A stretch of 64,000 nucleotides of DNA from Pseudomonas siliginis (GCF_019145195.1 NZ_JAHSTW010000001.1:744001-808000), one strand, 5' to 3'. Shown: positions 46,732 to 56,790, numbered from the stretch's first letter. The notes: generated by a model from the letters alone, not told the origin. Translations and numbers: made by a program.

Positions 46732-47070
46732 TCATGCAGTCTGGCCGTCGAGCAACTGCCCTTGAGGCGTGCGACTGGCACCGTTTTCCGCGACCAGTTG
46801 GCCTTGCGGTGTACGGCTGGAACCATCAGCTGCAACCATCTGGCCTTGCGGTGTACGGCTGGAACCATCTGCGGCAACCATCTGCCCCTGCGGCGTGCGG
46901 CTGGAGCCGTCAGCGGCGATCAGTGCATCGCTGCCCTCCTTCGCCACGGTGGTCAGCTGGAAGCAGGTGCTGCTGGCGCAGCTGCTCTGCTCCAAGGCAC
47001 TGTTGGCGTGGGCGGCGGCACCGGTGAAGGCGAAGGCTGCTGCGGTCAGAAAGCGCGAGACGTTGTTCAT
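46732..47070 (-). CDS. Exported protein with four 14-residue repeats
   Basis: A 112-residue protein with a signal peptide (RFLTAAAFAFTGAAAHA). A short region with two Cys (SSCASSTC) is followed by four tandem 14-residue units at residues 51-106: two are AADGSSRTPQGQM with I or V before, then VAADGSSRTPQGQL and VAENGASRTPQGQL. I recall related (N/D)G-S-x-R-T repeats in Pseudomonas proteins loosely labelled phage infection protein, but the function is unknown. AAGGAG precedes ATG 47070. It sits 33 bases after a DUF2790 gene and before dipZ, which suggests the cysteines are redox-managed. Confidence 0.75.
   Translation of the reverse strand: MNNVSRFLTAAAFAFTGAAAHANSALEQSSCASSTCFQLTTVAKEGSDALIAADGSSRTPQGQMVAADGSSRTPQGQMVAADGSSRTPQGQLVAENGASRTPQGQLLDGQTA
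46753..46920 (-). repeat. Four 42-base coding tandem repeats
   Basis: These are the DNA copies that encode the four 14-residue units of the exported repeat protein. The four are very similar at DNA level but not identical (for instance GCTGCAACC versus GCGGCAACC), so the array is old enough to have drifted yet could still gain or lose units by slippage. Confidence 0.85.
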
Positions 47071-47103
47071 GGCAAAACTCCTTGCAGAAAAAGTAGGGAT
47101 GAC

Positions 47104-47367
47104 TCAGTTCTGGTTGTTGCAGCCGTCAGCGAATTTGCTGTAATCCAGCTCGCGGGTTTTGCCGGCGGAATCGAGGTAGGTCATGCGCGCCTCGGTGATG
47201 CCGCAGGTCACCGAGGTGTCTTCGGTCATCGACAGCACTTTCTGGATATCCAGATGCGTGCCGTAGGTGTAGGTTTGCCGGCTGACGTCAGCCTCGGCGT
47301 GGGCCGACAGGGTGCAGATGTTCAGAGCGGCGAACAGGCAGGCGGCGAATACGGATTTGTTGTTCAT
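47104..47367 (-). CDS. DUF2790 exported protein
   Basis: An 87-residue Pseudomonas-restricted protein with signal peptide SVFAACLFAALNICTLSAHA. The mature domain is the DUF2790 type: YTYGTHLDIQKVLSMTE, then VTCGITEARMTYLDSAG, with a second Cys near the end (ADGCNNQ) likely disulfide-linked to the first. Periplasmic, function unknown. GAGGA lies 8 bases upstream of ATG 47367. It is the first gene of the leftward set and faces the response regulator gene across about 300 bases carrying two operator-like boxes. Confidence 0.85.
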   Translation of the reverse strand: MNNKSVFAACLFAALNICTLSAHAEADVSRQTYTYGTHLDIQKVLSMTEDTSVTCGITEARMTYLDSAGKTRELDYSKFADGCNNQN

Positions 47368-47488
47368 GGTGTAGTCCTCAAGGCTTCAGTGGGTTTGAGC
47401 CGAGGCGGTCTGTGTGTGCCTCGATGGAGCCTATTTGAGGCCTTCGAGGTATCGCGTCTGTGTCAGGAAAGGACGAGAATCACTCGTT

Positions 47489-47594
47489 GTGTATCCATGC
47501 AGTGTGTAGATACACAGCGATACAAAACCCCGAAAAAATCGTGATTTTGCGTCGGTGTGTATCCGCCGCTGCGGCAGATACACTGCAATACAAA
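47489..47594. promoter_or_regulatory. Two matching response-regulator-type boxes
   Basis: Each copy reads GTGTATC, 13 variable bases, GATACAC, 3 bases, then (G/A)ATACAAA. Copy 1 is 47489-47526 and copy 2 is 47557-47594; they start 68 bases apart. The 13-base spacers differ between copies while the flanking words are identical. Within each copy, the ATACA words are 10 bases apart in direct orientation, the classic layout for OmpR-family dimers. The likely binder is the regulator encoded at 47665. Confidence 0.6.
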
Positions 47595-47664
47595 GGCAGG
47601 CAGGCGTGCGGTCCACGGCGCTATAGACTGCACGGCATTCCCCCTTTGACAGAGGCTTGAACCG

Positions 47665-48401
<737 letters not shown>

Positions 48402-48405
<4 letters not shown>

Positions 48406-49712
48406 AACTCAAGCTGCAATGGCCGCGCACCCTCGCCTCGCGCCTGTCGCTGATCTTTCTGATCGGGCTGATTCTCGCGCAGGGCCTGTCGTTCGGCGCG
48501 CAGTATTACGAGCGATACCAGAGCGCGAAAAGCACCATGCTCGGCAACCTCGAAACCGACGTCTCGACGTCGATGGCGATCCTCGATCGCCTGCCCGCCG
48601 CCGAACGCGAGGCCTGGCTGCCGCGATTGGCCCGGCGCAATTACGGCTACCTGCTCAATGAGGGCGAACCGGGCATGCCGGTGACCTCGGCTGAAAAGTC
48701 CGTCGCGATCGCTTCGATCACTGCGGCCATCGGTGACACTTATCCAATCGTGTTTACCGAAGTTCCCGGTGGTCCGAGACAACATTTCCAAGGCCACTTG
48801 CGCCTGAGCGACGGCAGCCCGGTGACCATCGATATCCGTCCGGCGATGGTGCCGCTGTCACCGTGGCTGCCGGTGGTGCTGCTCGGCCAACTGGCGTTGC
48901 TGATCCTCTGCACCTGGCTCGCCGTGCGCATCGCCATCCGTCCCCTCACTCGCCTCGCCAACGCCGTGGAAACCCTCGACCCCAACGCTCACCCGATCAA
49001 GCTCGACGAGCAAGGGCCGACCGAAGTCGTCCACGCGGCACGGGCGTTCAACGCCATGCAGACGCGCATCGCCGCCTACCTGAAAGAACGCATGCAACTG
49101 CTCGCGGCGATATCCCACGACCTGCAAACGCCGATCACCCGGATGAAACTGCGCGCAGAATTCATGGACGACTCGGTCGAGAAAGACAAACTGAGCAGCG
49201 ACCTGGGCGAAATCGAGCATCTGGTGCGCGAAGGCGTGGCTTACGCCCGCAGCGTTCACGGCGCCACCGAAGAAAGCCGGCGTACTGATCTCGACTCGTT
49301 CCTCGACAGCCTGGTCTTCGACTATCAGGACATGGGCAAGGACGTGCAGCTCGGCGGCAAAAGCAAAGCGGTAATCGAAACCCGCCCGCAGGCCCTGCGC
49401 CGGGTGCTGGTGAACCTGACCGACAACGCCCTGAAATTCGCCGGCGCCGCGCAATTGCAGGTCGAAGCGCAGGGCAACAGCCTGTCGGTGAAAGTCCTCG
49501 ATCGCGGCCCGGGCATCGCCGAGGCCGAACTGGCGCAAGTAATGGAACCGTTCTATCGCGTGGAAAATTCGCGCAATCGCGATACCGGCGGCACCGGGCT
49601 CGGGCTGGCGATCGCCCAGCAATTGGCAATGGCGCTGGGTGGCTCGCTGCTGTTGAGCAATCGTGAAGGTGGCGGGTTGTGCGCTGAACTGAAGTTGCCG
49701 CTGCCACGCTGA
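48402..49712 (+). CDS. Sensor histidine kinase
   Basis: A 436-residue membrane kinase partner of the preceding regulator. Membrane span 1 is at about residues 13-33, a periplasmic domain of about 115 residues follows (34-152), span 2 is at about 155-177, then HAMP. The H-box has His239 in AISHDLQTPITRMK. The ATP domain shows NLTDNALKF, DRGPGI and GTGLGLAI. The periplasmic domain is small and without recognisable ligand motif. The start overlaps the regulator stop by 4 bases. Confidence 0.93.
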
Positions 49713-49862
49713 GAAAAACACCGGCTAGACTCATTCATTACCCAGTCGAGGGGGCCGCAGGACGTCTGCTGTGCCCTGCCCCAATCCGTGACCACCGCCC
49801 GGTGGCGCCTGCCTCGACATTCAACGCCGCCGGACGGTGATCCTGTTTCAGGAGCACACGTG

Positions 49863-50909
49863 ATGAATGAGGCGAAGCTCAACGAATTCATGGGCAAACT
49901 GGTCAACGACATGGGCGGCGCGGCGATGCTGGCCAATGTCATCGTCGGCGAAGAACTCGGTCTGTACCGGGCAATGGCCGACAGCCAACCGATCAGCCCC
50001 GAAGCCCTCGCAGCAAAAACCACCTGCAATCCCCGCCTGGTGCGCGAATGGCTCAGCGCCCATGCCGCGTCCGGTTACATGGAACACTCTGACGGTCAGT
50101 TTCGTTTGCCCGAAGAGCAGGCCTTGGCGCTGGCCGTGGAGGAATCCCCCGTGTACGTCGCCGGCGGTCTCGGCGTGGTGGCGTCGTTTTTCCATGACAA
50201 GGACAAACTGGTCAAGGCCATGCGCGGCAATGGCGCCTTGTCTTGGGGCGATCACCATCCGTGCATGTTCAGCGGCACTGAACGCTTCTTCCGCCCCGGC
50301 TACAAAGGTCACCTGATTGCCGAATGGCTTCCGGCCTTGGACGGTGTGGTGGCCAAGCTGGAACACGGTGCCAAGGTTGCCGACATCGGCTGCGGTCACG
50401 GCGCCTCAACGGTGATCATGGCCCAGGCGTTCCCCAAATCGCAGTTTGTCGGCTTCGACTTCCACGCGCCGTCAGTCACCGTGGCCACGCAACGGGCCGA
50501 AGAAGGCGGCGTGGGCAATCGCGCCAGATTTTTTGAGGGCACGGCGAAAAACTATCCTGGCGGCGACTACGACCTGATCTGCTTTTTCGACTGCCTGCAC
50601 GACATGGGCGACCCGGTCGGCGCCGCTCGCCACGCTTATGAGTCGCTGAAGGACGATGGCACGGTGTTGCTGGTGGAACCGTTCGCCAACGACAAACTGG
50701 ACGACAATCTCAACGCGGTCGGGCGCCTGTTCTACGCCGCCTCGACATTTATCTGCACACCCAATTCGCTGTCCCAGGAAGTCGGCCTCGGGCTCGGTGC
50801 GCAGGCTGGGGAAATGCGCCTGCGCAAAGTCTTTGTCGAGGCCGGGTTCAAGCAGTTCCGCCGCGCCACGCAAACGCCGTTCAATCTGATTCTGGAGGCG
50901 CGCAAGTAA
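49863..50909 (+). CDS. Class I methyltransferase with N-terminal winged helix
   Basis: A 348-residue protein. The first about 95 residues form a winged-helix dimerisation-type domain (EALAAKTTCNPRLVREWLSA). The catalytic domain has SAM loop VADIGCGHGASTVIM and CFFDCLHDMGDP. The layout matches the O-methyltransferase-like proteins related to mycobacterial Rv2258c. Substrate unknown. AGGAG lies about 9 bases ahead of ATG 49863. The sirtuin gene follows on the same strand after 54 bases. Confidence 0.85.
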   Translation: MNEAKLNEFMGKLVNDMGGAAMLANVIVGEELGLYRAMADSQPISPEALAAKTTCNPRLVREWLSAHAASGYMEHSDGQFRLPEEQALALAVEESPVYVAGGLGVVASFFHDKDKLVKAMRGNGALSWGDHHPCMFSGTERFFRPGYKGHLIAEWLPALDGVVAKLEHGAKVADIGCGHGASTVIMAQAFPKSQFVGFDFHAPSVTVATQRAEEGGVGNRARFFEGTAKNYPGGDYDLICFFDCLHDMGDPVGAARHAYESLKDDGTVLLVEPFANDKLDDNLNAVGRLFYAASTFICTPNSLSQEVGLGLGAQAGEMRLRKVFVEAGFKQFRRATQTPFNLILEARK

Positions 50910-50963
50910 CCCGTGCGGATCGCGTGCTAACCTGCGGGCACTGCCCATTCTGGAGTGCTGAGC

Positions 50964-51806
50964 ATGCTCGATAGCCCGATCCGCGAACATCTCGATACGC
51001 TGCTGCAGGCCATGGTCGACGATAAATTCCTGATATTGACCGGCGCCGGCATCAGCACGCCTTCGGGCATTCCGGACTATCGCGACAGCGACGGCGTGCG
51101 TCGTGGACGGCAGCCGATGATGTATCAGGAGTTTCTCGCCGCCCCGGAATCACGCCGGCGTTATTGGGCGCGAGCGATGCTCGGCTGGCCGCGCGTGCGT
51201 CAGGCCCGACCGAATGCCGCGCATGAGGCGCTGGCGACATTGCAACAGCGTGGCCGGATCAGCGCTTTGATCACGCAGAACGTCGATACCTTGCACGATC
51301 AGGCCGGCAGCCACGATGTGATCGAACTGCACGGCAGCCTGCATCGAGTGCTGTGCCTGGATTGCGGGCAGCGCAGCGAGCGCGACACGATCCAGCAGCA
51401 GATGGAGACACACAATCCCTACCTGAGTGGTGTTGATGCGGTGCAGGCGCCGGATGGCGATACCTTGCTCGACCCGGCATTTGAAGCGCGCTTTCAGGTA
51501 CCGCAGTGCCCGCATTGCGCAGGTGAGCGGATGAAACCGGATGTGGTGTTTTTCGGTGAGAACGTGGCGCAACCGACGGCCGCGCGGGCGCTGGCCGCCG
51601 CCGAGAATGCGGCGGGCTTGCTGGTGGTGGGATCGTCGTTGATGGCGTATTCGGCGTTTCGCTTGTGTCGGGTGATTGCCGAGCGTGGCAAGCCGTTGAT
51701 GGCGATCAATCTGGGCAAGACCCGGGCGGATGATCTGCTGGATTTGAAGATTGAAGGCTCGTGTGAGGAGCTTCTGCCGTGGTTGGTGGAGGAGCTGGAT
51801 CGGTGA
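50964..51806 (+). CDS. SIR2-type NAD-dependent deacetylase
   Basis: A 280-residue sirtuin that removes acyl groups from lysines using NAD. The NAD loop is LTGAGISTPSGIPDYRD, the QN motif is ITQNVDTLHD, and the catalytic His is in IELHGSLH. The zinc site is CLDC and CPHC, 50 residues apart, longer than usual because of an insertion between them (QQQMETHNPYLSGV onwards). The ATG at 50964 has GGAG 8 bases upstream. ADP-ribosyltransferase activity is an alternative for this diverse group. Confidence 0.9.
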   Translation: MLDSPIREHLDTLLQAMVDDKFLILTGAGISTPSGIPDYRDSDGVRRGRQPMMYQEFLAAPESRRRYWARAMLGWPRVRQARPNAAHEALATLQQRGRISALITQNVDTLHDQAGSHDVIELHGSLHRVLCLDCGQRSERDTIQQQMETHNPYLSGVDAVQAPDGDTLLDPAFEARFQVPQCPHCAGERMKPDVVFFGENVAQPTAARALAAAENAAGLLVVGSSLMAYSAFRLCRVIAERGKPLMAINLGKTRADDLLDLKIEGSCEELLPWLVEELDR

Positions 51807-51935
51807 ATTTTCGAGTATCGCGCTCGACTTGAGATTTGCCCCTCACCCTAGCGCTTTACCTGCACGTACCAGCCTGATGAGGCCGGGAGTGGCCGACCTT
51901 GATGCCTTGGCTCATCAGCCAGACCGCCCCTTTGA

Positions 51936-54900
51936 CTATATTAAAAAAGTGAAACCATCAAAACTCAGAGTATCGCCTCTGCTCGATGTTATTTTCATCT
52001 TCTTTACATTGGCGGCACTAAATTCAACCAACTGAGACCCAAAAGGATTTACTTCCAAATTTGCACTTCCCAAATGATTATCCGCCCGATCAAAAAAATT
52101 AACCACGTTAGCAAAGTCTGCTCCAGCGCAATAAAAACTGACTTTTGAATAGCTAAATTTAAATTCAAATCTGATCTCGGAAAATAGCGACGCCACCAAA
52201 AATTTCCCCCGAATTTGCGTTGGTGAGCCTGCGGACGCTTGGTTAATCAAAACTTTAGAGGGGGGCGATGCAGTTATTTCCATTCCAGGAGTATCGATAT
52301 AAGAGGCGTAATCTCCGACATCAAGAGTTTCAAAATTTTCTCCCAACACCGGAATTATCACGTTGAAAACTCTTGGTGGAGCTGAAACCGGCCCGTTGCC
52401 ATACAAAGCTTTGGCGGTATAGACATATGTCACAGCAGACAAGTCATTTACTTGTCGAGTCCAATTACCGTCAGCGTTTACAGTGACCGCTGATCCAACC
52501 ACAGCCGCGCCATTGTAGAGCTGGATTTTCTGGCTTGCCGACGCCGTACCACTCAGGACGACACTCGTCTCGACCGTGTCTTCTCTGTCACGAATTTCCT
52601 CACCACTCAGCAAGCCTTTTACCGAGGTGATTACCGGAGTCAGCGCCACTAAGGCCTTGACGGTGTATCTCATCTCCTGAAACGTCAGCGCATCCGCCTC
52701 CGCCTGGCTCCCCCCCAACCCAGCCTTGAACTCCACGGTCAACTCGCTCCCATCCTTCAAATTCTGCAGAGTGGCCAGTGGAATCGGGTGGGTGTAATAG
52801 CCTTGGTCGATCCATCTCTGGTTGGTCTGTGAACTCGGTGGCTGCCAGAACGTCTGGGCGCAGGGACTGCCGTCGCTATTGGTGCCGCTCAGGCGCAGCC
52901 AGACGTACTGACGCAGCGCAATCAGCGGCCAGCTGTTCATCCTGATGGTCGCGTCGCTGGTCGACTGACTGACGTCGAACTCCGGTCCCTCACCGCCGTT
53001 GGCCGCCTGCACGATCCGCGGACGGCCCATCGCCGGGTCCTGCTGTGCAATCGGTTGCACCGCCAGAGTGAATAATTTGGAATCCTCGGGTGAGCCATTG
53101 CGGATCACGGTGTAATGCACCGTCACCGGCCTGTTCAGATTGAACGCCAGCACCGAATTGGGCAGCGGGATTTCGCGTTCGCCCTGGGTCGTCACCTGGA
53201 TGGGGTCGGTGGTATGGCTACCGCCACCAGGCGTACCTGCCCATGTCACGGTTAATTGGGTACCGACCATGTTGTCGTAGGCGGGGACAATGGCGGTCAA
53301 CGCGTCCTTGGCCTTGAGCGGATCAAGGCTGTTATCGTCGGCTTCCTTGATGCGAGGAGCGTGCAGCTCCACGGCCGTGCCTATCAGCAGCGGCTGTACC
53401 ACCGACGCCGGCAACGGTTGTCCGCCACGGGTCACGATGTAAAACACCTTCACCGTTTGATCCCTGTTCAGATCGACGTATCTTTTCGCCACCGGAAATT
53501 CCACCTCCTTTGCGCCCCAGTTGGCCGGCACCTGAAACCAGTCGGTGAAGTCCAGCACACCGTCCCAGTGGGCATCGATGCGGTCGGCAGTTTCCATGCT
53601 GTAGTTGACCCGAATATAGGTGCCGTCGGCCGGCACCGCTTCCGGATCCAGGGTGTCGCCCTGGGCGTAATCCACCGTTGGCCTTGGAAGTTGGGTACCG
53701 AGGCTTTTGACTTGTAGCGGCAATTGATAGGAAGGCAGGGTTTCACCGCCGCTTTTGGTCAGGGTGTAGCTGACGGTGAGCGTGCCCCCTTGCAGCGGAG
53801 TGATGTGGATCAGCGAGACACGACGCTCGATGCCGTTTTGCGCGCCGCTGCCCGTCACCGGGACAGGGAGGGTGTGTGGCAGGCTGGCGCCGCTCGCCGT
53901 CTTGCCGTCCAACAGCAGCAGCAGAGTGTCGCCGGCCTCGATAAGATCATGCTTTTTGACGCGCACCAGGGCGCCTTCCGGCGGCAGGCTGGCCGGGTCG
54001 AGTACATTGCCCACGACCCCGTCGACGCTCGGTGCCGGCAGTTGTTCGACCTGACCGATGACCTCCACCGTAGTCCGGCGCGAGCGACGGAGGGTGCCGG
54101 CAAGTGGAATCACCTCATAGCGCACCACGGCGTTGCCTTGGGCAATGGCTCGAACCTTGTCGTTGGGAATATCGAAATCAAGTGGCCAACCGATGTCTTC
54201 GGTCTTCACTTCCCTATCGAGCTCGACCTTCACCTCCAAGCCTTCGGCGGTGTACCCGAGCCAGTACAGGTACACCCGATCGCCCGCCTCCATACGCTCG
54301 GTGTATACCGGGGTTTGCACCTTGACATCCCGGTTGCCCAACTCGGCCAGGTCGATGATACCGCTGACGGCATCCACCACACGTGGGGCGACGAGCAGGT
54401 TTTCCCCGGCCTCGACATCGGTCGTGACATGCAGCGACCAGCGCGACCAGTTGTTGACCTCGTCACGGATGTCATAGCGCACGATGACCCGGCCAGGGGC
54501 GGCAATCAGCGTGGCCTTTTCCACCCTGAAGTGCACTGGCTGGCCAACCTCGGCGAGGGTCAGTGGCGGGCGGGTCAGGCGCAGACCGCCCCAGTCAATC
54601 TGGAGGCGGTCGCCGACGGCCATGTTGTCGTACACGCCGACGGTCACGGTAATGCCGAGTTCGGCGATGACATCATCGATCAGCGCCGGAATGCCGGTGG
54701 GCGCGCGCAAATTTTCGTTGATGTATTCGGTGCCGGCATCGTCACCGGTATTGCCGCCCGGGAGCAGGCGCTTGACCTTGACCGTGGCCGGCGGCGAGGA
54801 ATCGGTCTGGCCGCCGATCGCGGCGGTGACAAAATATTGGTAGGTGTGCAATCCGTCGGCGTGTTCGAGGATGTCCGCAGGGTCGACATCCAGGGGGATA

Positions 54901-55154
54901 ACGCCAGTGCTCAGATGATTGGCATCGACCGTGGTGCTTTTCGCCGGCAGGTCCTGCCACTTCAGCTCGACGAGGTCATTGAGTTGCACGGCGCCGGGCT
55001 GCAGGACAATCTGCACCCGCACCGGGCTCTTAGGATCGTTGAGGTCTTGCCAGCGCAAGCCACCGTTGGCAATCGCGGCTGGGATGGTAGGCGCATTGAG
55101 CGCCAGCGGCTTATTTTCGGAGAGCGCCGGGACAGACACTTCTTTGATGGTCAT
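51936..55154 (-). CDS. Large Ig-like-repeat protein, 1072 residues
   Basis: Unrecognised by name. There is no signal peptide and no membrane segment. Most of the protein is a string of about nine beta-rich modules of about 100 residues with a recurring start such as LDPEAVPADGTYIRVNYSM and a recurring core (GDRLQIDWGG, GDTLLLLLDG, GTQLTVTWAG). A bacterial Ig-like module near residue 870-950 (VVGSAVTVNADGNWTRQV) precedes a C-terminal domain of about 130 residues ending LSFDGFTFLI. DNA for that last domain is strikingly AT-rich. AAGGAA precedes ATG 55154 by about 9 bases. It follows the related 526-residue gene by 55 bases. A secreted adhesin or non-classical export substrate is possible. Confidence 0.75.
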   Translation of the reverse strand: MTIKEVSVPALSENKPLALNAPTIPAAIANGGLRWQDLNDPKSPVRVQIVLQPGAVQLNDLVELKWQDLPAKSTTVDANHLSTGVIPLDVDPADILEHADGLHTYQYFVTAAIGGQTDSSPPATVKVKRLLPGGNTGDDAGTEYINENLRAPTGIPALIDDVIAELGITVTVGVYDNMAVGDRLQIDWGGLRLTRPPLTLAEVGQPVHFRVEKATLIAAPGRVIVRYDIRDEVNNWSRWSLHVTTDVEAGENLLVAPRVVDAVSGIIDLAELGNRDVKVQTPVYTERMEAGDRVYLYWLGYTAEGLEVKVELDREVKTEDIGWPLDFDIPNDKVRAIAQGNAVVRYEVIPLAGTLRRSRRTTVEVIGQVEQLPAPSVDGVVGNVLDPASLPPEGALVRVKKHDLIEAGDTLLLLLDGKTASGASLPHTLPVPVTGSGAQNGIERRVSLIHITPLQGGTLTVSYTLTKSGGETLPSYQLPLQVKSLGTQLPRPTVDYAQGDTLDPEAVPADGTYIRVNYSMETADRIDAHWDGVLDFTDWFQVPANWGAKEVEFPVAKRYVDLNRDQTVKVFYIVTRGGQPLPASVVQPLLIGTAVELHAPRIKEADDNSLDPLKAKDALTAIVPAYDNMVGTQLTVTWAGTPGGGSHTTDPIQVTTQGEREIPLPNSVLAFNLNRPVTVHYTVIRNGSPEDSKLFTLAVQPIAQQDPAMGRPRIVQAANGGEGPEFDVSQSTSDATIRMNSWPLIALRQYVWLRLSGTNSDGSPCAQTFWQPPSSQTNQRWIDQGYYTHPIPLATLQNLKDGSELTVEFKAGLGGSQAEADALTFQEMRYTVKALVALTPVITSVKGLLSGEEIRDREDTVETSVVLSGTASASQKIQLYNGAAVVGSAVTVNADGNWTRQVNDLSAVTYVYTAKALYGNGPVSAPPRVFNVIIPVLGENFETLDVGDYASYIDTPGMEITASPPSKVLINQASAGSPTQIRGKFLVASLFSEIRFEFKFSYSKVSFYCAGADFANVVNFFDRADNHLGSANLEVNPFGSQLVEFSAANVKKMKITSSRGDTLSFDGFTFLI

Positions 55155-55209
55155 GATTACATTCCTTGTGAAAGTCCAGCGCGGCGACATGCCTCGCAGG
55201 CGGGCAACG

Positions 55210-56790
55210 CTAATAAAATTCCGGGCACCAACTGTCACCCGGCTTCTTGACGTCGCAATTCACTCGTTTTTTGCGCGAGGTCGTCGGCCCGCTCGCGTTG
55301 CTGACGATTAACCAGGCCTCGACACTGCCCCGGCTGCACACCGCGAAGTGGTGTCGCGCCGGCACTGGGAACTCGAAGTAGCCACGCGTGAGGTCTTCCT
55401 GAGTCATTACAGAGGGCGGCTGCGGGTTATAGGACGCTTTGGTGACCGGATTACCGCCGACATCCAGCGTGTCGTAGCCGACAAAAAATAGTTCGATGGC
55501 ATCACCCACGGCTGCGTGGGTGTAAGTCAGGGCGATTCGAACCGGGTTATGCAGGCCGGCAGGTCCTTCGATCAACTGATTGAGGCCGATGGCGCCGTTG
55601 ACGTTCAGGACCGGAAATTCCGGCTCGCCGATAAATCCGTCCCCCGGTAACTGACCGGAACCAATAACGGTTGCTGTGGCAGTGGCCGATTGGCCGACCA
55701 GCAGCCCCCCGCGCTTCACTACATAGGAGGCGCAAACATCGCTGCTGGTAACGAACAAGTTGTTCGGCACCTGTATGACACAACGCCGCAGTTGCCCACT
55801 GCCATCGGCCTCGATAATGCCGCTAAGCGGAAACGAATGACCGGGCGGGGTGACGGTGACCAAGCCACTGATGCTGTCATTCACCTGAAAGGTCGGTGAT
55901 CGCGGATTGACGATGACCGACAGAGGCCTTCCCGCCAGCTCGTCGCGATCAATGATCTGCGCATCATCGGTTTCGTCATTGGGATTCTCACGGAAAATCG
56001 GCGCGTGAAACGCGACTCGGTCGAGGTCGACGTTGGCGACAATCGCAGCGGACTCACGGCTGTACTCGGTGGGGTTGTTCAATTGCGTGAGCACGGTATA
56101 GCGGATTTCGAACGAAGGGCTGTTACCCGCTTGTTCAAACATGGCTTGGGTCAGCGTAATGATGATCGGCTTGCCCTGCTCTTCAGGTTTGAGCACATGA
56201 GTGAAGCGACGGCCATTAAGCTTCAGGAGAATTTTGTCATAGGCATGATCATGCGGGTAATCCAGCGTCAACTTTACCCCGGCGGCGGCCTCGTCCCGGC
56301 CGATCTGCGGCGGGTTGCCCAGTTCAGGCGGTAGAGTGATTGCCAGAAAAGGATGGTCGCCAGTGCCCGGCACGTTTTTACCGCCGGGTGGCTGATAGTG
56401 ATAAAGCGCCCAGGCGTGGGTCGATGGACTGCTGTTGCCGCTGCTGCGCTTGACCACGTAGTAGAAAACATTGATGCCTTCAACGAACAGCGACTCGGCA
56501 AGGTCGAAGATGATGGGCTCATCAGGAACGTCAGGAACGATGACATCAACCAGCAGCGGGACTTCCTCATCCAGTGCCACTGTGTATACCGATATCGATT
56601 GGTACTCCCCCCTCGGAGGGTCGATACGTACCGAGGTCGCGCTGACTTGTGGAGCATTATCCTTGAATGCGCTGTGGGCCAAGCCTTCCAACGGGACTCC
56701 GCCTGGCACATCCGGCTCGACAATTACCGGGGAGATGCCCGCCTCGAACTTGATGGGGAACAGGGTTGAATCTAAGTCGAAGTCCGACAT
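55210..56790 (-). CDS. Ig-like-repeat protein, 526 residues
   Basis: A beta-rich protein related in style to the downstream 1072-residue product and surely cotranscribed with it (55-base gap). It lacks a signal peptide. Modules include ITLPPELGNPPQIGRDEAAA with KILLKLNGRRF, and later PVRIALTYTHAAVGDAIELF. The last 40 residues contain Cys and many Lys/Arg (SRKKRVNCDVKKPGDSWC). AAGGA lies about 9 bases ahead of ATG 56790. Function unknown; an extracellular or cell-surface structure is inferred from the domain type only. Confidence 0.72.
   Translation of the reverse strand: MSDFDLDSTLFPIKFEAGISPVIVEPDVPGGVPLEGLAHSAFKDNAPQVSATSVRIDPPRGEYQSISVYTVALDEEVPLLVDVIVPDVPDEPIIFDLAESLFVEGINVFYYVVKRSSGNSSPSTHAWALYHYQPPGGKNVPGTGDHPFLAITLPPELGNPPQIGRDEAAAGVKLTLDYPHDHAYDKILLKLNGRRFTHVLKPEEQGKPIIITLTQAMFEQAGNSPSFEIRYTVLTQLNNPTEYSRESAAIVANVDLDRVAFHAPIFRENPNDETDDAQIIDRDELAGRPLSVIVNPRSPTFQVNDSISGLVTVTPPGHSFPLSGIIEADGSGQLRRCVIQVPNNLFVTSSDVCASYVVKRGGLLVGQSATATATVIGSGQLPGDGFIGEPEFPVLNVNGAIGLNQLIEGPAGLHNPVRIALTYTHAAVGDAIELFFVGYDTLDVGGNPVTKASYNPQPPSVMTQEDLTRGYFEFPVPARHHFAVCSRGSVEAWLIVSNASGPTTSRKKRVNCDVKKPGDSWCPEFY

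Noticed and set aside
46753..46920. Tandem array that could be mistaken for a CRISPR
   Set aside because: The units are contiguous 42-base coding repeats without unique spacers, in frame within an exported protein.
47460..47660. 66-residue rightward ORF ahead of the response regulator
   Set aside because: It spans the two operator-like boxes and has no ribosome site; the region is better explained as regulatory.
51838..51865. Half copy of the CCCTCACCC palindrome after the sirtuin gene
   Set aside because: Only CCCCTCACCCTAGC is left and there is no second arm, so it is not listed as an element.
53724..55250. 508-residue rightward ORF
   Set aside because: Antisense to the Ig-repeat gene; the leftward frame has coherent repeats and a ribosome site.
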